From contig CAVUMX010000001.1 in assembly GCA_963742725.1 (NCBI GenBank), forward strand, positions 1,922,001 through 1,986,000: DNA of 64,000 bases, given 5' to 3'. How positions within the stretch are numbered: the first letter of the stretch is position 1; the number at the start of each line of letters is the position of its first letter. This DNA comes from CAVVAL01 sp963742725 (GTDB taxonomy: Bacteria > Actinomycetota > Actinomycetes > Mycobacteriales > Cryptosporangiaceae). The translations under genes and the position numbers were made by a program. Below the pieces are notes generated by a model. That model made no database searches and had not been told where the DNA came from. It saw only the letters and a program-made list of their open reading frames with translations. Positions 27,425 through 37,500 of this stretch are shown here, one piece after another.

Positions 27425-28201
27425 TCACGCCAGGCTGAGCACCGCGTCGATCACGGCCTGCTTGTCGACCGGGAGCTTGCCCATCGGCTGCTTGCCGCCG
27501 GCGAGCTCCGCCCTGGTCGCCGCACCGTCCGTGACGAGGAAATCGATGCCCGGACCACCGTCCGCCTGCAGGCTGACACGCAGCGCGCCGGTGGCGGTGG
27601 TCGTCTCCTTGAGCCAACCCTTGCCCTTGATCTCCTTGACCGCGCAGGTCTTGCCGTCGCCGCGTTCGCGGTCGCTGCACACCGTGTACGGGGGCGGGAA
27701 GATCATCGTGTGGACGGGGTTGTTGTTGACCGTCAGCACGCCCTCGGCGGCCTTGTCGCCGTCGACCCAGGTGAACACGGCACCCAGCGAGCCCGGCTTG
27801 GAGCCTTCCGGCGCGGCCTGCCATGCCGTGTCGGCGCTGGCCGGGACGATGCCCAGCGCACTGACGAACTTCTCGGCCGTCTGCTTGGCCGGCCCGCCGG
27901 CCTGGGTCTTCACCTCGGGCGACCAACCCCGGGCGCCCTCGAACAGCGTGTTCAGGTCACGCCCGGACGCCGGCGGCAGCTCAGCGGCCACGGAGACCCC
28001 CTCTTCGTCGTTCCTGACGAGGCTCGGCACGGCAATGGCCGCGCCCACCAGGACGACGACCCCGGCGACGCCCATCAGGATCTGGTTGCGGCGGACGCGC
28101 TTGCGGCCGGCGGCGGCGATGGCCGCGGTGTCGATCCGCACCTCACCGCCCGGATCGGCCCGGTAGGCGTCGAACGCCTCTTTCACATCGTTGTCGCTCA
28201 T
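27425..28201 (-). CDS. Anti-sigma-like membrane protein paired with SigE-type sigma factor
   Basis: A 258-residue protein with a cytoplasmic N-terminus (VKEAFDAYRADPGGEVRIDT), a basic patch (GRKRVRRNQ), one membrane helix at about residues 41-60 (LMGVAGVVVLVGAAIAVP) and a large outer domain. No zinc motif is seen. Its ATG overlaps the sigma stop as ATGA, the same arrangement as the 14780-16743 pair. Its role in holding or sensing for the sigma factor is inferred from the coupling. Confidence 0.7.
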   Translation of the reverse strand: MSDNDVKEAFDAYRADPGGEVRIDTAAIAAAGRKRVRRNQILMGVAGVVVLVGAAIAVPSLVRNDEEGVSVAAELPPASGRDLNTLFEGARGWSPEVKTQAGGPAKQTAEKFVSALGIVPASADTAWQAAPEGSKPGSLGAVFTWVDGDKAAEGVLTVNNNPVHTMIFPPPYTVCSDRERGDGKTCAVKEIKGKGWLKETTTATGALRVSLQADGGPGIDFLVTDGAATRAELAGGKQPMGKLPVDKQAVIDAVLSLA

Positions 28202-28725
28202 CCTTCGCCTCCGTGCTCAGCACTACCCGTAGCGGCAGGTACAGGGACGAAGCGCTCACGCAGTGACGCAAGTGCACGTGACGACTGGCTCTTCACAGTG
28301 CCGACCGAGCAACCCAGCGCGGCGGCGGTGTCCTCCAGGGAGTAGTCCTCCCAGTAGCGGAGTACGACCGCGGCGCGTTGCTTCGGCGGCAACGTGGCGA
28401 GCGCGTCGAGAAGCACCATCCGGGTGTCGACGCCGCTGGCGCTGTCCGAGGTGGCCACCTCGGGCAGTTCCGCGGCGCTCTGCTCCCGGCGCCAGGGCCG
28501 GCGACGGTCGTTCAGATACGCGCGGACCAGCATCTTCCGCACGTATCCATCGACCGCATCGCGGGCCTTGAGCCGCGGCCAGACCGCATACAGCCGGACA
28601 CACACCGACTGGACGAGATCCTCCGCGCGGTGCCAGTCACCGCAGAGCAGATGGGCGGTCCGCCCCATCACCGCGGACCGCGCGGCGATGTAGTCGACGA
28701 ACTCGCGTTCCTGCTCAGCCTTCAT
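28198..28725 (-). CDS. SigE-family RNA polymerase sigma factor
   Basis: A 175-residue SigE-family factor. Region 2 includes RTAHLLCGDWHRAEDLVQSV and region 4 YSLEDTAAALGCSVGTVKSQSSR. ATG 28725 has GGGAGGT five bases upstream, so I prefer it over a start six codons earlier. It is the second such sigma/membrane-partner module in the window; the two sigma factors are clearly related (shared PWRRE and LPxxQRAVVVLRxWED segments). Confidence 0.9.
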   Translation of the reverse strand: MKAEQEREFVDYIAARSAVMGRTAHLLCGDWHRAEDLVQSVCVRLYAVWPRLKARDAVDGYVRKMLVRAYLNDRRRPWRREQSAAELPEVATSDSASGVDTRMVLLDALATLPPKQRAAVVLRYWEDYSLEDTAAALGCSVGTVKSQSSRALASLRERFVPVPAATGSAEHGGEG

Positions 28726-28760
28726 CTGTAACCTCCCTGCCACCTGTGACAGGCAGCGGG

Positions 28761-30011
28761 CTACCCGCGGGGTTGCATCGGACGGCGAAAAGTTTCAGGA
28801 CCAACCGTACGGGGTCCGGCACCGGTGGCGTCCAGGAGGAGTTGTGCCACCATCGGGATACCTGGCAGCCGGAGCAGCCAGCCGGCGAAAGCCCAGGCCA
28901 GGTTCGTGTGGTCGAGCGCCCGGGACACCGCGACCACTCCCTCGGCGCGGTACCCGTCGGCGGCGACGTAGGTGATCCGGCGGAGCGGTTCGCCCGGCCA
29001 GTCGGCGGCGTCGACGATCCGGAGCCCCTGCGGATCCAGGCCGGTGATCCACCGGGCAATAGGCGCGCAGACGTCGCAGGCCAGTCCGGCGTGGAGCGTC
29101 GCCTCGCTCGTGACGTGCGGGCGCCAGCGGGGTACCCAGGAATGGACGGCCCTGCGGTACGCGGGCCACGGTTCCCCGTACCGCTCGGTCAGCTGCGCGC
29201 CCTCGTGCCAGGCCGCGAAGCCGGCGGCAAAGGCGGCGCAGAGTACGGCTCCGGCTGCCACCGTCCAGGAGCCGACCACGGCCGCCCAGCCGAGCAGGGT
29301 CACGACCATGCCGAGCTGCATCGGGTTGGCGACGTACGCGTACGGACCGCTCGTCACCAGCCGGCGCGGCGGGTCGTAGGGGAACGGCGTCCCGCCGCCC
29401 CGGGTCACGAACTCGGTGACGCCGGCCAGCGCGACCGCGCCGGGCAGCGCTAGCCACTGCACCGCCGACCAGTCGGGCACCCCCGCCACCCGGATGCACG
29501 CCCCGAACGTGAGCGCCGCGAAGCACACCGCCTGGAGGGCCGCCCGTGCGGGCAGGCGCCGGTCGTCCGCCATCCAGCGGCCGAGCAGGACTCCCGGCAC
29601 CAGCGCGATCAGAACGGCCGCCGCCTCGCCCTGCCACCAGTCGGGGCCGAGCCGCAGCACTGGTGCGCCCAGCGGCATGAGGACGATGTCGGCCCAGACG
29701 GCGACCGCGACGAGTACCGGCAGCGGGAGGCGCGGCGCCAGCACCGGCACGGCGCCCCAGAGCACCGCCCAGCCGAGCCAGAGGTCCGCGGGGAATCCGT
29801 CGACGGCGCCCGCCACGGGCTGGAACGTCCACCACTCCCGCTGGACGGACACGAGGTGGACGGCGTACAGCGCCGGCACGTTCCAGAGCGTCGCGATGAG
29901 GGCCGCACCGCACGTCCGGCGGTTCGGGGGGCGCCAGCAGGCCAGCGAGACGGCGACGAGGATCGGCCCGTACAGCGCGACGATGCGGACGAGGGTCAGG
30001 TCAGCACGCAT
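28761..30011 (-). CDS. Membrane protein with ICMT-like methyltransferase region and DCC-like C-terminal domain
   Basis: A 416-residue protein. About 300 residues form multiple membrane helices ending in a segment typical of isoprenylcysteine/phospholipid methyltransferases: PRRLVTSGPYAYVANPMQLG, then EGAQLTERYGEPWPAYRR. The C-terminal 110 residues begin GLACDVCAPIARWITGLDP, resembling the DCC (DUF393) thiol-disulfide-like fold with a CxxC pair. The fusion suggests a membrane enzyme with an attached redox domain. It overlaps the upstream gene by 11 bases, so the two are co-translated. The substrate is unknown. Confidence 0.65.
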   Translation of the reverse strand: MRADLTLVRIVALYGPILVAVSLACWRPPNRRTCGAALIATLWNVPALYAVHLVSVQREWWTFQPVAGAVDGFPADLWLGWAVLWGAVPVLAPRLPLPVLVAVAVWADIVLMPLGAPVLRLGPDWWQGEAAAVLIALVPGVLLGRWMADDRRLPARAALQAVCFAALTFGACIRVAGVPDWSAVQWLALPGAVALAGVTEFVTRGGGTPFPYDPPRRLVTSGPYAYVANPMQLGMVVTLLGWAAVVGSWTVAAGAVLCAAFAAGFAAWHEGAQLTERYGEPWPAYRRAVHSWVPRWRPHVTSEATLHAGLACDVCAPIARWITGLDPQGLRIVDAADWPGEPLRRITYVAADGYRAEGVVAVSRALDHTNLAWAFAGWLLRLPGIPMVAQLLLDATGAGPRTVGPETFRRPMQPRG

Positions 30012-30894
30012 GAGGAGTCGCCACCGCGTCGATGAGGTAGCCGGCGGTCTCCCGCGCCGCGGCGTGCTCGATCGGCCCGAAGTACGCGGCGGGCGCGAGC
30101 AGCCGGACGTACGACAGCGTCCACGTCACCCGGGTCTGGCCGTTGCCGACGGCGTGCCACCGCACGACGGCTTCGCGGAGCCCCCACCAGTGCGCCATCG
30201 GCGAGGTGTCGGAGACGACGGTGAACCGGACGTGGTCCGCACCGGACCGCGCGACCCGGATCCGCAGCTCACCGGCCGCGTGAGAACTGCGGAACGCGAT
30301 CCGCCGCTCGTCACCTGGGCGCAGCCCGGTGCCGCTCGCGCCAGCGAGCAGGGGAAACAGCCGCAGCGTCCAGGGGCGCGGCGCGTCGTCGAAGCACGGC
30401 ATACCGGCGAGCGAGGCGCGGACGGCACCCGGCTCGGCGGCGACGGTCCGCGCGGCCGTGACGCTGTTGGCGGCCGGGAGCGTCGTGGCGTCGGTCGTGC
30501 CCTCGGTCATCGCCAGCGCGAGCGGCACGAGGAGCAGCGCCATGGCCTGCGGCCGCCAGGCGTCGCGGCGCCGGAGGTTGTCGACGATCAGCCCGATCCC
30601 GATGCCCACGAGGTAGAAGAGCGGCGCGGCGATCAACACGCAGATCGCGCTTTCGTTCAGCACGACGGGCGACAGCAGCAGCCCGATCGTCAGGACCTTG
30701 ACGATCGTCCCGGTGACGGACTTCGCGGGCCGGGTGAGGACGAGCCCGATCGCGAGTAACGCCGGCAGGCCTATGTAGAAGGCCGCCGTCTGGGACGCGG
30801 CGGTCCCGTGCAGCAGCCGGTACGCGGCCGCGCAGACGGCGAGGAACCCGATCGAGACCGCGACGGTCACCTGCGCGCGTTTGGTGTCGGACAT
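30001..30894 (-). CDS. Membrane protein with SRPBCC-like soluble domain
   Basis: A 297-residue protein. The first 130 residues hold four or five helices (VAVSIGFLAVCAAAYRLL first). The C-terminal half is soluble (RRIAFRSSHAAGELRIRVAR, then VRWHAVGNGQTRVTWTLSYVR) and reads like the polyketide-cyclase/SRPBCC family, a ligand-binding fold; this assignment is tentative. The ATG at 30894 has AGAAGGAGGG at good spacing. The twin palindrome at 30910-30937 lies directly upstream, so this gene and 28761 form a regulated operon. Confidence 0.6.
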   Translation of the reverse strand: MSDTKRAQVTVAVSIGFLAVCAAAYRLLHGTAASQTAAFYIGLPALLAIGLVLTRPAKSVTGTIVKVLTIGLLLSPVVLNESAICVLIAAPLFYLVGIGIGLIVDNLRRRDAWRPQAMALLLVPLALAMTEGTTDATTLPAANSVTAARTVAAEPGAVRASLAGMPCFDDAPRPWTLRLFPLLAGASGTGLRPGDERRIAFRSSHAAGELRIRVARSGADHVRFTVVSDTSPMAHWWGLREAVVRWHAVGNGQTRVTWTLSYVRLLAPAAYFGPIEHAAARETAGYLIDAVATPHAC

Positions 30895-30909
30895 GCGGCG
30901 CCCTCCTTC

Positions 30910-30937
30910 TTGAACGCGTTCAATTGAACATGTTCAA
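30910..30937. promoter_or_regulatory. Two abutting 14-bp palindromic operators
   Basis: TTGAACGCGTTCAA (30910-30923) and TTGAACATGTTCAA (30924-30937) are each perfect palindromes and touch end to end. They lie 15 bases upstream of the ATG of the membrane-protein operon. The pattern suits a dimeric TetR-type repressor binding twice, though no tetR gene is in the neighbourhood. Confidence 0.7.
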
Positions 30938-30988
30938 AACGATAGCGCGTGTCGTCAGCGGGGTGTGCGAGAGGTGCCGGGGTGCCGC

Positions 30989-32344
30989 TCAGACGGCGTA
31001 GTGGCGGTCGGTGACCGCGAGGACCTCGTCCAGGATCGCCAGGCCGTCCTTGGCCTCGGCGTCGTTGATCGTGCACGGCGGCACGACGTGGAGCCGGTTC
31101 ATGTTGACGAACGGCATGAGCCCCCGCTTGCGGGCCTCGGCGACGAGCTCGGCCATCGGGGCGTTCGCCTCGCCGGCCGCGTTGTACGGGACGAGCGGTT
31201 CGCGGCTGTCCCGGTCCCGGACGAGGTCCAGCGCCCAGAACACGCCCAGCCCCCGCACCTCGCCGATGACCGGATGCCGTTCGGCCAGTTCACGCAGGCC
31301 AGGACCCAGGACGTCCGCGCCGACCCGGCGGGCGTTCTCGACGATGCCCTCGTCCTCCATCGCCGTGAGCGTCGCGACCGCCGATGCGCACGCCAGCGGA
31401 TGTCCCGAGTACGTGAGCCCACCCGGGAACGGCCGCTCGGCGAAAGTCGCCGCGATCTCGTCCCGGATGATCACCCCACCCAGCGGCACGTATCCCGAGT
31501 TCACGCCCTTGGCGAACGTGATCAGGTCCGGGGCGACGTCCCAGTGGTCGAATGCGAACCACTCGCCGGCCCGTCCGAAACCGGCCATGACCTCGTCCGC
31601 GACGAACACGATGCCGTGGCGGTCGCAGATGTCACGGACGCCTTCCAGGTAGCCGTCCGGCGGCACGAGGATCCCGGCCGTGCCGGGGATCGTCTCCAGC
31701 ACGATCGCGGCGATCGTCCCCGGCCCCTCGAACGTGACGACGCCTTCCAGGTGGTCGAGCGCGCGGGCGCACTCCTCCGGCTCGTCGGCGGCGTGGAACA
31801 TCGAGCGGTACGCGTACGGACCGAAGAAGTGCACGACGCCCGGCGCCGATCCGTCGTTCGGCCAGCGGCGCGGATCGCCGGTCATCTGGATCGCTGTCGC
31901 GCTGTTGCCGTGGTACGAGCGGTACGTGGTGAGGATCTTCTGGCGGCCGGTGTGCAGCCGGGCCATCCGGACGGCGTTCTCGATCGCGTCGGCGCCGCCG
32001 TTGGTGAAGAAGACCTTGTTCAGGCCGTCCGGTGCGCGGTCTGTGATGAGTTTCGCGGCCTCTCCACGGACGTCGTTGGCGTGCTGCGGCGCCACCGTGG
32101 TGAGCCGGGCGGCCTGCTTCTGGATGGCCTCGACCACCTTCGGGTGCTGGTGGCCGATGTTCGTGTTCACCAGCTGGGACGAGAAGTCCAGGTACCGGTT
32201 GCCGTCGTAGTCCCAGAAGTAGACGCCCTGAGCCGCCGCGATCGGCAGCGGCTTGACGAGGGCCTGCGCCGACCAGGAATGGAACACGTGCGCCCGGTCC
32301 AGGTCGTAGACGTGCTGGCCGGCGGCGGGATCAGGGCTGAACAC
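30989..32344 (-). CDS. Class III PLP-dependent aminotransferase (omega-amino acid/beta-alanine type)
   Basis: A 451-residue fold-type I aminotransferase. The PLP lysine is Lys279 in LITFAKGVNSGYVPLGG; IVFVADEVMAGFGRAGEW supplies the aspartate that binds the pyridine ring. Coupling to mmsA directly upstream points to beta-alanine, GABA or a similar amine as donor, giving a semialdehyde. I take GTG 32344, with GGAGG four bases upstream, only 14 bases from the mmsA stop. Substrate is inferred from context. Confidence 0.85.
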   Translation of the reverse strand: MFSPDPAAGQHVYDLDRAHVFHSWSAQALVKPLPIAAAQGVYFWDYDGNRYLDFSSQLVNTNIGHQHPKVVEAIQKQAARLTTVAPQHANDVRGEAAKLITDRAPDGLNKVFFTNGGADAIENAVRMARLHTGRQKILTTYRSYHGNSATAIQMTGDPRRWPNDGSAPGVVHFFGPYAYRSMFHAADEPEECARALDHLEGVVTFEGPGTIAAIVLETIPGTAGILVPPDGYLEGVRDICDRHGIVFVADEVMAGFGRAGEWFAFDHWDVAPDLITFAKGVNSGYVPLGGVIIRDEIAATFAERPFPGGLTYSGHPLACASAVATLTAMEDEGIVENARRVGADVLGPGLRELAERHPVIGEVRGLGVFWALDLVRDRDSREPLVPYNAAGEANAPMAELVAEARKRGLMPFVNMNRLHVVPPCTINDAEAKDGLAILDEVLAVTDRHYAV

Positions 32345-32358
32345 GGAGCCTCCGAAAG

Positions 32359-33855
<1,497 letters not shown>

Positions 33856-33887
33856 GGAGGTCTCCTTCGTCGGCACCCTCCACGCTC

Positions 33888-33931
33888 GCCCATTTCTGGA
33901 CTTACCTCAAGATCCAGTTCTGCCCATTTCT
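33888..33931 (-). promoter_or_regulatory. Direct and inverted repeats upstream of mmsA
   Basis: GCCCATTTCT occurs at 33888-33897 and again at 33922-33931, 34 bases apart. Between them CTGGA and TCCAG arms form an inverted repeat. The position, 33-76 bases upstream of the mmsA start, is where a regulator of this catabolic operon would bind. No regulator gene is adjacent. Confidence 0.4.
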
Positions 33932-34019
33932 TTGGTGCCAGTTACCGCTCGACAGCCCAGGCTCGAAGCTTGCCGTCGTCCTTCTCATCGAGCTAGGCCG
34001 CGCGTAGATCAGGGCTGAA

Positions 34020-34574
34020 TCAGATCGATGTGGCCGCGATGTCATCGAGAACAGAGGCCCAGGCCGGCTCGGCTCCTGGCGCGGCTCCCGGATCGACGGT
34101 GCGGAGGTGCTTCATCGTGCCTTCACGCAGCCGCACAGCAAACTTGTCGGCACCCTTCCGGCCCTTGCTGTGGAACTTCTCCACTTCCTGGTTGGCGAAC
34201 CCCAACGTCGAGACGAACGTGTCCAGACCGCTCGCCAGAGGCCGGACGCCGAACTCCCGGTGCACCTGGACGACCGCACCCGACCCTCCGTCCACGCACA
34301 CAAACGGTTGACCGGCGAAACCAAGGTAGAAGAGCCCGCTTGTGCCGTCCGGTGGGTCTTCATCGTGACTGCGGTACACCTCCGCCACCGGCCTCACCCG
34401 CTTCGTTATCTTCGGGTCGAACTCGACCACATCGAGCAAGGATTCCGGGAGACCGACCTCGGACAGGAACGTCCGCGCTGACACGTTCGCGAGTCCGTCG
34501 GGGAACGCCGACCCGGGCACCACGATGATGTCCTCTTCGGGAAACCATTCCTCCAGATCGTCCTGCGTGACCAT
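34020..34574 (-). CDS. SUKH-4 family immunity protein
   Basis: A 184-residue protein. The central segment GLFYLGFAGQPFVCVDGGSGAVVQVH and the late LASGLDTFVSTLGFAN match the SUKH-4 immunity superfamily; residues 81-97 hold the conserved core. These proteins bind and block the toxin made by the gene beside them. It begins four bases after the toxin stop, so it is almost certainly co-translated with it. It is richer in A/T than the core genes around it. Confidence 0.8.
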   Translation of the reverse strand: MVTQDDLEEWFPEEDIIVVPGSAFPDGLANVSARTFLSEVGLPESLLDVVEFDPKITKRVRPVAEVYRSHDEDPPDGTSGLFYLGFAGQPFVCVDGGSGAVVQVHREFGVRPLASGLDTFVSTLGFANQEVEKFHSKGRKGADKFAVRLREGTMKHLRTVDPGAAPGAEPAWASVLDDIAATSI

Positions 34575-34578
34575 CTGC

Positions 34579-37500
34579 CTAGCCCTTCTTCACCTTGAGT
34601 TTCTCTTCGACCTCGGCGATCGCGGCCTTCAACTTCTCATTACGGAGCTTGAGCCGTTCCTTCTGTTCGGCGCTCGCCTTGCCCTTGGCGTCGTCCTGCT
34701 CCAGTACCTCAACGGTAACGCCCGCGCTACGGAGGATCGCGATTCCTGCTTTGCCCGCGTCCTTCCCGGAGGTCTCCGTGACGCGCTCACGCTTGCCTCC
34801 AAAGATCGACGACGGTCCCCAGAGCCGACCCAACCTGTTGGTGCCCCTGAGCTTGCCCTTGTCGACGAAAAGGCGGATCAGATCGCCGAAGTCGTCCATG
34901 TTCGACTTCGCTACGTCCTGGGCGCCGTGATACAGAGCCGCGAACTTCAGTCCGACGTTCACCGATGAAGCCTTCTCACGCAAGCCCTTGGTGAATCGGA
35001 CGATGTAGCTTGCGCAGTTGATGCAACTGCTCTTGCTGACGTTGATCATCATCCGCACCTGGTCGAACCAGGGTCGTTTGACACGCCTCTCGTTCGCCGG
35101 CAGCGCACTGGCGATCTCGGCGTTGCTCTGTCTCCACGAACGGTCGAAGACATTGACGACCTGCTCTTCTGCGTGCGAACCCTCCTGGCTGTCTGACAGT
35201 CGGAGCTTCTTTTGCGACGCGCCGCTCGTCATGATCTCCGTGAGTTCCGGAGCAGAGTCCGCGCTGAAAACCCCGCTCGACGCGGTCGTACTGGAGGCGA
35301 AGCTCGTTGCCGTCACCTGGTCGACCGACAACTTCTCGGGCGGCACCTCGGCGTCGACAGCGCCCTTCTTGCTCGCCTTGGCGGTGGGGTTCACACTCGC
35401 TTCGACCGTGAAGTAGTGGTCGCCGAGCGGCACCATCTCGATGCTCTTGACGCCCTTCGGCTGCCACTTCGCATATACCTGGCCCAGCGCGTCGGAAACC
35501 TGGCTGACCGGAACGCTGCTGGCGGCCTGGTATCCCTCGTTGGCAGCCTGCTTCGCGATCTTGGCCTTGTCCTTGGGTGACGGCTCGCCGTCCTTGCCCT
35601 TCCGCCTGCCTTTGAGTTTGGCCCAGAGCTTTTTGCCGTAGGCGACGATTTTGCCGACGATCGCGTCGACGGCTTTCATGACGGGTTTGGACAAGGTCTG
35701 GAAGATCTTCTTGACCTTGTCGGCGATGCCGCCGATGCCGAGGAGGGCGGCGAGGAATCCGATGAGGACGGGGATGGATTTGGCGAGGGCGGCCTCGATG
35801 AGTCCGGGGACGCCGCCGGCGCCGCCGCCGGCGATCGCGATGACCGCGTCGAGGATGGCGTTGACGAACTCCAGGATCTGCGCGCCGCGGGTGATGATGA
35901 ACGTGACGATGTCGATGATCGCCTTACACGCCTTGATGAACGCCGACGCGGGGTTCAGCAAAGAGACGATCCAGGTGATGCCGGCGATCAGGACCGTCGG
36001 CACCAGATATTCGGTGATCTTCCCGAGCAGGGTTTCCTTCAGATCACCGATCTGGTCCTTCAGGTCCTCCCACAGCCCACCGACCCCGCCCGCGATCAGC
36101 TTCTGCACCAGCGGCACACCCGATTCGACCGTGCTCATCGCCTGCTCCGGGACACCCTTCGCGACGATCCGGCCCCGGATGCTGGCCCAGGTCAACCCGA
36201 GCAGGGACGCGATCAGTCCGAGGATGCCCTTGAGGTCGAACTTCTCCGGTAGTTGCAGGCCGGCCTTCGCGGCGGTGCCGAGCAGCCAGGACACCAGGCC
36301 CTTCTGCAAATGGGCGCCGATGTTCGCGATGAAGCCCTGAAGGCCTGCGCCGACGGCGGAGATCAAATTGCCGAGGAACCCGATGGGGTCCTTGATGATC
36401 GCCATGACGGCCTGCGCCGCCTTCGCGAGGACGCCTAGAAGCAGGTCCTTGAGCTGCATGATGGTCTGGATGACGCCCTTGACCGCGTCGATCGCCTTCG
36501 CGACCAGGCCCTTGTTCTTCTCCTTCTCAGCCTCGATCTCCTCATCGACCGCCTTGAGCGCCTCGGTGTACTTCGACGCGAGGGTGTCGACCAGCTCCGA
36601 GCCCTTGGCGTCCACCGATTCGGTGAGTTCGTCGAACTTCCCGCCGAACTCGGCAGCGGATTCCTTCCCGAGCTGCTGCAGATCCTTGGGGAGTTTCTGG
36701 ACCTCGGCCTGCAGATCGGTGCGGCCCTTCGCGATCCGCGCCTTCGCCGCGTTGAGTTCGGTGCCGATCAGGTCCGCGACGCCGGAGATCACGCCCTGCA
36801 TGGCGGTGACGTAGCCCTGCCGGGCGGTGACGAAGATCTGGTTCGCCTCTTCCGGCATCCCCAGCAGCTTGTCCTTCGCCCACTTCAGCCCGCCGGTCCA
36901 CCCCGAATAGCGCTTGTCCTTGTAGGCGTCCATCCGCCTTTTGTGGTCGGCGGTGAACGCATCCCGCGCGGTCTTCTCGTCCTTCGTGAACTTCTCGTCG
37001 ACCTTCTTGTCCAGCCCGGACAGGATGTCCTCGACATCCTTCTTCGTCGCGTCGAACACCTTCTGCAGGGTGGCGGTGACCTGCGCCCGTTTCTGCTCCT
37101 CCGCCGATTGGGCGCCGCCCTTCCCCGCATCCAGTTCCTTGCCCGACTTGCCCCGCGACGCGGCCATCCCGGCCATCGCGGTGGCGCCGGCCTGCTGCGC
37201 CTGCGCCTTCGCCCCCGCCAGGGTCTCCGCTTCCTTGCCGCGCACCTCTCCCGGCGCGGTCGCCGCGTGCTGCTCGCCGGCCTTCTTCTCCTTCAACGCG
37301 CCGGTGAACTCCGGCTCGTTCGACTTCGCGAGCTGATCCTCGGTGACCTGCGCGCCGGCCATCTCGTCGTTGACAGATTTCGGCCCGGCCGAGAAGTCGG
37401 TCGCCGCAGGCGGCGCCTTGTCGGGGATCGCCTTACCCGGATCCGGGGTGCCCGGCGTTCCGGGTGGCTGGTCCGGCTTCAGCGGGGTGACCGGCTTCAC

